From NCBI GenBank assembly GCA_029931535.1, contig JAQPZY010001670.1:4004001-4068000 (forward strand): 64,000 bases of DNA, in the 5' to 3' direction. Positions 56,868-64,000 of the stretch are shown here, in pieces (position 1 is the first letter of the stretch; every line of letters starts with the position of its first letter). The DNA comes from Margaritifera margaritifera (lineage: Eukaryota; Mollusca; Bivalvia; Unionida; Margaritiferidae). The translations under genes were made by a program, and so were the position numbers. The notes beneath the pieces are model-generated. The model was not told the DNA's origin, did not search any database, and saw only the letters and a list, made by a program, of their open reading frames with translations.

Positions 56868-57535
56868 GCCGCAGATCTTTTGCTGAGCAGCCGAGGTTGT
56901 TGTTATTTTTATTTTTATTTTTTTTTTAATTTCTTTTTTCTAAGGCGTGCTCGTAAAGCTACCGGGCCACAACTCCTGCAAAACGCGTAACATGCCTTTA
57001 CACCAATACCGCATTCCGAACAAGGATAAGTTCTACCACCTCTACGAATTCTCTGTGTAAATGTGACAATATTCGTTTATACAACTCTTGTTATACCTCT
57101 TCGAACTTCCTAATGTGATCCAAGCGCGAGTGTTTTTTCTACAAGGCATATTGCCCACTGTATACATTGCTGGTGCATGTCTCTATATGGAACAAAGTGG
57201 CGTGTCTCTTGAGATCCGGGCAGGCGAGGGGGGTGGGCCGGCCCTTGCGTTTTAGTGAGTCTACCCAAGAGATTAGCATCTTTTTCGAACATACCTATCT
57301 TGTGTTGCTTTTGGAAGCCGCGGTGGACCGTTTACAAAAATGGAGGCAATCTGTTTGTTGGTCGTTTTGGGGTGTCGAAATGTTCAGTGGACTTCGCGGC
57401 AAAGGCTAACTCGGCCCCCAGTAATCTTGTCTGTTCACCCTCCCTGCTGCTCATGACATATTGGACTGAAGAGACTGGAGCTTGTCTACTACAACAAAAA
57501 CAAAACTAAAGACAGCAACAAAAACAAAAAACTGC
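56868..57535. other. P3 right edge, no terminal repeat seen
   Basis: A short 24-codon frame (ATG at 56992, MPLHQYRIPNKDKFYHLYEF) is protein-like but isolated. Beyond about 57060 no frame is convincing. Confidence 0.35.
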
Positions 57536-57625
57536 TAATAGTTCTACTACTACTACCGTTACTACTACTACCACCACCACTACTACTACCACCACCACTA
57601 CTACTACAGCAGCAACTACTTCTAC
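57536..57625. repeat. ACT/ACC trinucleotide repeat
   Basis: About 28 imperfect triplets alternating ACT and ACC runs, giving a Val-rich frame on the minus strand. Confidence 0.93.
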
Positions 57626-57934
57626 TACTGTCAACACCAATGCTTCATAGAGACTGAGATATGTTGGCAGGGTAAAGCTGACATTGTTTGAATGTGTTCT
57701 TTGTACATACATGCTTCCATGAAGTTGATAACAAAATCTGATTTATTTTATTGTAACACTACTCCATCAAATACATTTTGTTTTCTCCAATATGTCAATT
57801 GTTCAGCAGATCTAAATGAGCATTCACGTGTCCAAAATATGAATCTATGAACCGTTTTCAATATCACGGTATGATTTTTAATTTATGTCAGAACAATCAT
57901 AAATGTTCTCACTAGAACACCGTCAAATTAAGTC

Positions 57935-57937
<3 letters not shown>

Positions 57938-58004
<67 letters not shown>
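57938..58004. repeat. (TA)n microsatellite
   Basis: About 33 uninterrupted TA units. Confidence 0.97.
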
Positions 58005-58007
<3 letters not shown>

Positions 58008-58009
58008 TT

Positions 58010-58120
58010 TAAGTGACAGACGGCCAGCGAAATTTCGTTTTTATTAACATTTTCAAATATTCTAACCATCAAACCAATAATAAAATATGATTAAGCCTTC
58101 ACAATGACTCCGTATTTAAA
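58010..58120 (+). repeat. Dispersed repeat, pair of 16861-16975
   Basis: Begins GACAGACGGCCAG and shares the TTCAAATATTCTA and CATCAAACC blocks with the other copy. It directly follows a TA tract. Confidence 0.6.
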
Positions 58121-59490
58121 AAGTGACTATGTGAATTCATAAACAAGAAATGTCTGAACTTTAATGTTAATAATTTTGCTCCTTATGTTCACTATTTCTG
58201 TAATAAATTATTTGTATTATAGTATTCATATAATCTTATTGTCCTGTATGTATTTACTAGCTTAGCCACTTGCACAATAGCAAAATGTAGGAATAAACAA
58301 AGAATAAAATAGGAGACTTACATATTTTAGTTAAGTATTGCCGAAACCAAGACAATAGTCAGTTTCGTTACCAGTTTCCTACTTGACAACAAATACACTT
58401 AGAAGTGGATACTTTGATCATGCTAGAGTCAGACTATAATATCAAAGATGTAAACATTATTCTATCTAATATCTTGATTATACTATTCAATATATGTGGC
58501 TGTAACATCTATATTCAGAATGATTATTATTTTTGCTAAGATTTCAATATATGTAGTTGCCTTTTAAACCTCGAATTTTTTACTATTTGCATTCCACCAA
58601 TAAAAGCATACATTTTGGTGAAAAAGACCCTATAACCCTCAATTATGTACTATTTACAATTTACAGCTTTCCTTCTACCGAGGTACTCGTCAGTAGTTTG
58701 CTTGAAAATTGACCTTTTAATTCCCATAGTTTACCTTTTCTTGAATCATCCCAACAGTGTATACCCATTTTGTTTCCTTGTTTGTTTATCCCCAACCAAA
58801 GTTAGCATGACATATATTTTGCTGCAACTTTTTTTTCAATTGAGAATGGGCCGGGGTGGTTTTATCTCATATTTGAATTACTCTATTATTTAGGGTTTAA
58901 GGTAATACTCTTTTGTATACTGTGTACTTTTTATACTTGTTCCTGTTGTAGAGTGTTATTTGTGGCCTATTTAATGCTGATTTATGGCATGGTATACAAC
59001 GGCAGGAGACAGAAAATAATTATTGAAAGTCCACATTAATATTGATATCCATCGGCAAGGCAATAATTATCTGAAAATGAAAGATTGATCTTTGACCCCA
59101 CGTTACCAATATACAAGAATTAAGAATGCTATGTGATGTATAGTCCACGCTGACGATTAATACGTTATGAAGTTTATTTAAATTCCATAAATGTGTAGAC
59201 ATCTGGATTTAGTCATTTTGTGACACCGTACTATTCTCGGTGTGATTATAGTAAATCCTCTGCTCAAATCCTACAGCCGGAGTGGCAAAACCCTTTCATT
59301 TTGCATTTTGTAGGATTGAAGCGGTTTAGCTGGAATCTTTGGTCTAGATCAGCTGTCTTCCTTATCAGGTCGGTTGGTTTTCATCGATGTAATTTGCTCA
59401 AAGACAAATACTATACAAAAAAAAAATGTTCCGCAGCTGTTTAATATAGTTTATTAATTTCGGTTCCTACTGTCTTTTAGGTAGTTTTAC
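58121..59490. other. No gene seen
   Basis: AT-rich DNA with short unrelated frames. Confidence 0.4.
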
Positions 59491-59660
59491 CTTTGATAAA
59501 TGAGTTTCATTCCATTTCCGTTGATAAATGAATTTTATACTATTCCCTTTGATAAATGAGTTTCATACTATTCCCTTTGATAAATGAGTTTCATACTATT
59601 CTTTTTGATAAATGAGTTTCATACTATTCCCTTTGATAAATGAGTTCCATACTATTCCCT
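59491..59660 (+). repeat. 28-bp minisatellite, six copies
   Basis: Units with the core GATAAATGAGTTTCATACTA followed by TTCCCTTT, spaced exactly 28 bp; the first two are more diverged. Confidence 0.93.
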
Positions 59661-60403
59661 TTTTTAGAGGTCTGACCCTTTAAATAGGTCTCCATTCACA
59701 GTTATTCTAGTCTGCTATATCCACGTGGTTTTCGAAGAAAAGACGGGGTTTGTGTGTGTGCCTGATTCATGTCGCGCCTCATAAACTTTTCAATATAGAG
59801 ACCTTAAACCTTGGAATACTGTCACAAAGTTGTGTATGTGGTATTTGTATACTCATCTCCGCTGATAGATTTTATCGATTTTAGGGATTATTTGTTAGAT
59901 TATGGGGAATCGGTGTTAAGGAGATATTTCTCAAACCAAGTAATTAGCCAGTTAATAGGTACATTGGTAATACTGAACCGTATTCATGAGACATTATGAT
60001 ATCATGAATCAGTTTCGTAAATTGGCATTTTCTGCCAAAATTCTTAATATAAAGATTTCTTGGAATATTCTCACCTATAAGTGTTTAGTAATAAGAGATA
60101 AAAATAAATCTGTGTATTATGTGTTTGAGTCCTGTTTTGTGTTACGTGGCATGAAATACCGATTTACAGCTTAGAATTGCGTACTGATAAATCAAACCAA
60201 TGTGAAGTAAGAAAAACCATTCAAGTTTGAGATTAGTCTTGTGAATGTTTGGTCCTAACTTTGATTGTAGGAAAATTATATGTGCTTTTAGTGCGTTTAA
60301 GAAGTCTTCGATGACAGTACTTGCTGTCTAAACGTTGTTTAAAATAGAGAGAACACCATAACACCATGACCTCAAGCCAAACTCACGCAATAAGTTTGAC
60401 ATT

Positions 60404-60444
<41 letters not shown>

Positions 60445-61249
60445 CTTTTTCTTTCTTTTTTTAATTTTATTTTATTTGCTCGGTGTTGATGTGAACTTAT
60501 AAACTAGCGGCTTTTAGACCCCTGGCTTATTGATTGCGGATAGCGTGTATATGTGCAAAACGGTTTTTGAATTATGATCTATCCCCATGAGGCCGATCTT
60601 CTGTCCGGGGTGGGCATACTTGCATAAATTAATAAAATGTGCATAAAACTGGGTGGAGCTAAAAGAAAATAAATGAGAAAAGCGTGAGAATATGAAGTTA
60701 TGCTGCAACATTATAGTTTACACGTTTGCGTCCATGCATTCCTACCTGGTATTACACATTTTTAAGGGTTTCCATGATTTGTTTGCTCGTTTGTTTAGCG
60801 ACCTTTTCTTTTAGAAACTACACAACAGTCATCATAGAAAACCGGAAATGAGAGCACATTTAAAAATGTCACCAGACTTGTGCATCAACCTGTGGATACT
60901 TCTTCCACTAAAAAGCCAAGTACTGACATACCTAAATATGCGCGCGTGAGTGCGTATATGATGAGGACAAAGTTCAGGTTCGGATTCAAGTAGTTTCTTT
61001 TTGAAATTACATCCACTAAAACGAATTTTGTTTCTTTTCATGGTTGTAAATATCAAATGTGTTGCAGAGAGTTGGTAACATGCTTCATACTGACTCATTG
61101 GTAGATATTAAACTCAGATATCTTAAGTTTTTGCTTTCAGTCAAAGATGAAGATGAATAATAACAACAACAACTAATACTACTACTAATGTAAAAAGAAG
61201 AATAAGTCAGAGAAGAAGAAATATATTTTTAAACCCTTCAGATTACGAA

Positions 61250-61251
<2 letters not shown>
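59661..61251. other. No gene recognised; poly-T tract
   Basis: A run of 40 T lies at 60405-60444. Frames such as minus 60514-60711 and minus 60832-61098 show no motif. Confidence 0.4.

Positions 61252-61327
<76 letters not shown>
61252..61327. repeat. (TA)n microsatellite
   Basis: About 38 uninterrupted TA units. Confidence 0.97.
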
Positions 61328-61331
<4 letters not shown>

Positions 61332-61512
61332 GCGCAAATTTAAATATTAAGCTCCAATGCCTTGATAGGCTTAGACAAAATAACAGGGTATTGGAGTATT
61401 TTCTGGGAAAATATTGTGGAAATCCATCCTTGCAAAAATCAAAAGTTTTTAAAAGAAAGTAATGTTTCCTAATACATATATCTTTTACAGTTAAGAAGGC
61501 CCTAAGAAGTAG

Positions 61513-61862
61513 GAAAAGCAAAACCTTTGGCCGTAATTACGTGGGGAAAAGCACAACCTTTGGCCGTAATTACGTAGGAAAGGCATAACCTTTGGCCGTA
61601 ATTACGCGGGAAAGGCACAACCTATGGCCGTAATTACGTAGGAAAAGCACAACCTTTGGTCGTAATTACGGGGGAGAGGCACAGCCTTTGGCCGTAATTA
61701 CGTAGGAAAGGCATAACATTTGGCCGTAACTGCGTGGGAAAGGCACAACCTTTGGCAGTAATTACGCGGGAAAGGCACGACCTTTGGCCGTAATTACGTA
61801 GGAAAGGCACAACCTTTGGCCGTAATTAGATAGTAAAGGCACAAACTTTGGCTCTAATTACG
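61513..61862 (+). repeat. 32-bp minisatellite with a palindromic core, about 11 copies
   Basis: Units with the core CACAACCTTTGGCCGTAATT followed by ACG and a variable GTAGGAAAGG block. Each good unit holds the perfect 10-bp palindrome CGTAATTACG. Copies differ at one to four positions. Confidence 0.93.
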
Positions 61863-63451
61863 CAGACACGATCATGGAAAAGTCAATTCAATGTTAAAAT
61901 ATTTAAAATAATGCTTCACACTATGCTTTTCTTTATACGATCTCTGCAAGGAAAGTTTCAGAAGTTACCCCCCCCCCCCCCCGCCACGAATTAACAAGCT
62001 CGGGGATCTTCTATAACGTTAAAATTTAAAAATACATTAAACGGCAACAATCATTATGACAAGCAACTAGTATTATACATAACAGGAATATGTCACATTT
62101 GATATTTTCCGAGTCTCGTGTTATCTCACTCTAGCTGCGGTATTAATATACCTCGCTTCTCCTCTCCTTTAAAATGAGTATGTGTCATGTAGTCATATTT
62201 GAGAATGGATCAAACAGACATTACTGTCACATTTGATATAACTTTATGTCAATAAGGCTCACCGTCAAAACGTAATACGATTTTTAATAACGTATTTCTC
62301 GAGCACAACCTGTATTGATTAATTTAGCACAACGTCATTACCAGAATTCTCAAATTCTAATCAGTCTGTACGTCGTGTTATCCTTAAAATGTAGATTTAT
62401 TCTATCAAACACCTTTATTTTTATGACTATCCTCCTAAATCCCGCAACTAAATCGTGAGAATGGGACGCAAATGTAAAAGCTGCATAAAGGCTGGAGCGC
62501 GGATTGCATTGACCATTGCGGGTTGTATACAAAGGGAAAGCCATGTCGGTTGTGATTGTGCTATGTTCGACAGGTTCACATATTTTGGAATTAGATTCTT
62601 TCGTCTGAAGTAATATCTTTCTAAAGCTTGTATACACTGAGGCTGATGATTATTGGAATGCAGACGTCGTCCATCGCCCGGCTAATGTATTAACCAGTTG
62701 TTCTGTAATGTAAAGTAAAGTCATAAATATTGGCTTTCACTGTAGAATCTTCGTGTACAGATGAGATGCGTCGTTTGATTGAAAATATTACAGGAGAGAT
62801 CCAACAAAGCGCTTTCTTATAGAATGTTCAATGTTGCTGGAACTGTCAAAAGACATTGTTCATTGCAAATAAATTCACGACAGTCATTAAAAGGGGTCAA
62901 AACCTCGGTTATATTTCATTTTTTAGAGGGTTCTACTATACTAGCTGGAGCAATAAAAGATCACTAGTTTAATCAACTTCTCACATCATAACTTACGATA
63001 CAGCTATTTTGTAAATTAAAATCCATTCCATAAACTCAAACGATTGACAGGCACGCTATAGCGGATTTAAAAGTTTCAGACAAATTTTCCTCTATTTCAA
63101 ACTGACGTGCGCATAAAATTGATCCAAACGAAATTCAGTTGGAATAGAAATACGTGAGTATTGCAACACCTATTGTGAAGTAAAAATAGAGCGATATATC
63201 TCATAATTATTGTTCTCAGGCCGTAAATCAGTAACAAGACTGCATTCTTAGAAATAGACATAACTATTTGTGTGATGATGTGTATCGAAGTTTGCTTGTT
63301 TGGTCGTTCTTGAGTAACTTTTTGAGGGGCATGACAGATTTATTTTGAGTCAATCACTCACTTATAACAGCTTGTTAGCCCAATCAATTGCATCAACTTC
63401 TGTGAAAACGTCCTAATAAACTCAGCTAGCAATACACGACATCCACGCGAT

Positions 63452-63454
<3 letters not shown>
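61863..63454. other. No gene recognised
   Basis: A poly-C run lies at about 61968-61982. A dispersed repeat lies at 62815-62925 (pair of 44785-44900). Frames such as minus 62350-62637 (95 codons) show no motif. Confidence 0.4.
62815..62925 (+). repeat. Dispersed repeat, pair of 44785-44900
   Basis: Shares AGAATGTTC, GCTGGAACTGT, CAAATAAATTC, CAGTCATT and GGGGTCAAA with the other copy in the same order. Confidence 0.6.

Positions 63455-63535
<81 letters not shown>
63455..63535. repeat. (CT)n microsatellite
   Basis: About 40 uninterrupted CT units. Confidence 0.97.
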
Positions 63536-63537
<2 letters not shown>

Positions 63538-63852
63538 AAATATCTAGCTTTCTCTTTCACTCATTTTCGTTAAAACATTTAGATGCTTTGAAACACTGGG
63601 ATTACAAGAATTGAAGAGTAACTTGCATGGCGAATGCGACTAAATATTTGGTTTCTCAATTTTAAAGAACACCAGTTATACAAAGAACTTCTAATTCATG
63701 TTGCAATAGTGCCTCGAATTAACAAATAAAATAAAAAAGCTACAACATTACATGTTGATAATTTAATTATACAAAAAATGTAAATACATATACTTGCAAA
63801 AGACGTACGTATACAAGCTGCTGCACTGCTGCACTGACGGTTAGACATTAGA

Positions 63853-63984
63853 CTAGGCATGTGCAACCTATGGCCCTCGGGCTGCATCCAGTCCGCGACC
63901 TTTTTTTCCGCTTATTACATCATAGGGTGTGGCTTTAAAAATTGCTTATCTGGCCCGCGCCCAGGAGGAAGTTGCACATGCCTG
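63853..63984. mobile_element. hAT-type MITE
   Basis: A 132-bp insertion with inverted ends (CTAGGCATGTGCAAC on the left; CAGGCATGTGCAAC as reverse complement of the right) and inner GGCCCTCGGGCTGCATCC and TGGCCCGCG blocks typical of hAT MITEs. It is flanked by the direct repeat CATTAGA (63846-63852 and 63985-63991), one base short of the usual 8. Confidence 0.9.
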
Positions 63985-64000
63985 CATTAGAATATAATTA

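Larger units (their letters stand above)
46900..57060. mobile_element. P3: GC-rich Polinton/adintovirus-like element
   Basis: A block of about 10 kb with clearly higher GC than its surroundings. It carries a packaging ATPase, double-jelly-roll capsid protein, integrase, minor capsid protein and membrane proteins, a Polinton-type set. It has inversions (integrase fragment at 54.3 kb), a hAT MITE and several frameshifts. No DNA polymerase B was recognised and no terminal inverted repeat was found, so it may be truncated or rearranged. Limits follow composition and the outermost coding blocks. Confidence 0.75.

Noticed and set aside
57506..57712. Val-rich minus-strand frame as a membrane protein
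   Set aside because: It is a translation of the ACT/ACC trinucleotide tract.
60514..60711. 65-codon minus-strand frame
   Set aside because: No motif, and it stands alone in unassigned DNA.
1..64000. CRISPR array or bacterial operon
   Set aside because: All direct repeats are eukaryotic micro- and minisatellites; no spacer structure, cas-like gene or bacterial gene layout is present.

Overview
The window is a gene-poor, AT-rich stretch of animal nuclear DNA. No host gene can be identified with confidence. Long TA, CATA and CT microsatellites, many minisatellites, tRNA-derived SINEs, a CR1/L2-type LINE, a mariner copy, two hAT-type MITEs and several Polinton (Maverick) elements together suggest a metazoan, most likely a marine invertebrate such as a mollusc. 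That assignment rests on repeat style and is an inference.

Most of the coding content belongs to three decayed Polinton/Maverick or adintovirus-like elements. P1 (about 5.1-16.4 kb) is AT-rich and flanked by inverted terminal regions built of sub-repeats. Its minus strand carries DNA polymerase B, a retroviral-type integrase, a phospholipase A2-like domain directly before the integrase, capsid proteins and a basic/coiled protein; its plus strand carries a small Cys/His protein, unrecognised proteins and a small membrane protein. P2 (about 22.5-28.7 kb) has a plus-strand DNA polymerase B of a different subtype, cut by a mariner copy, converging on minus-strand capsid-type genes. P3 (about 46.9-57.1 kb) is clearly more GC-rich and better preserved. 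It has a double-jelly-roll capsid protein, a packaging ATPase, an integrase, a second capsid protein, a membrane protein split by a hAT MITE, a compact beta-rich open frame with no ATG, and unrecognised coding blocks. No DNA polymerase was recognised in P3.

Layout: 0-2 kb LINE (minus strand, reverse transcriptase core deleted); 2-5 kb SINE-like and tandem repeats; 5.1-16.4 kb P1; 16.4-22.4 kb microsatellites and unassigned DNA; 22.5-28.7 kb P2; 28.7-46.9 kb minisatellite-rich DNA (30-bp x13, 28-bp, 31-bp and 38-bp arrays), two SINEs and dispersed repeats; 46.9-57.1 kb P3; 57.1-64 kb microsatellites, 28-bp and 32-bp arrays and a terminal hAT MITE.

In a live Polinton the polymerase and integrase copy and insert the element, while the ATPase and capsid proteins would build and fill a particle. 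Here all three sets carry stops, frameshifts, deletions or nested insertions, so none appears functional. The points most worth following are the phospholipase A2-like domain beside the P1 integrase, the orphan beta-rich frame and polymerase-free layout of P3, and the unassigned plus-strand cluster of P1.
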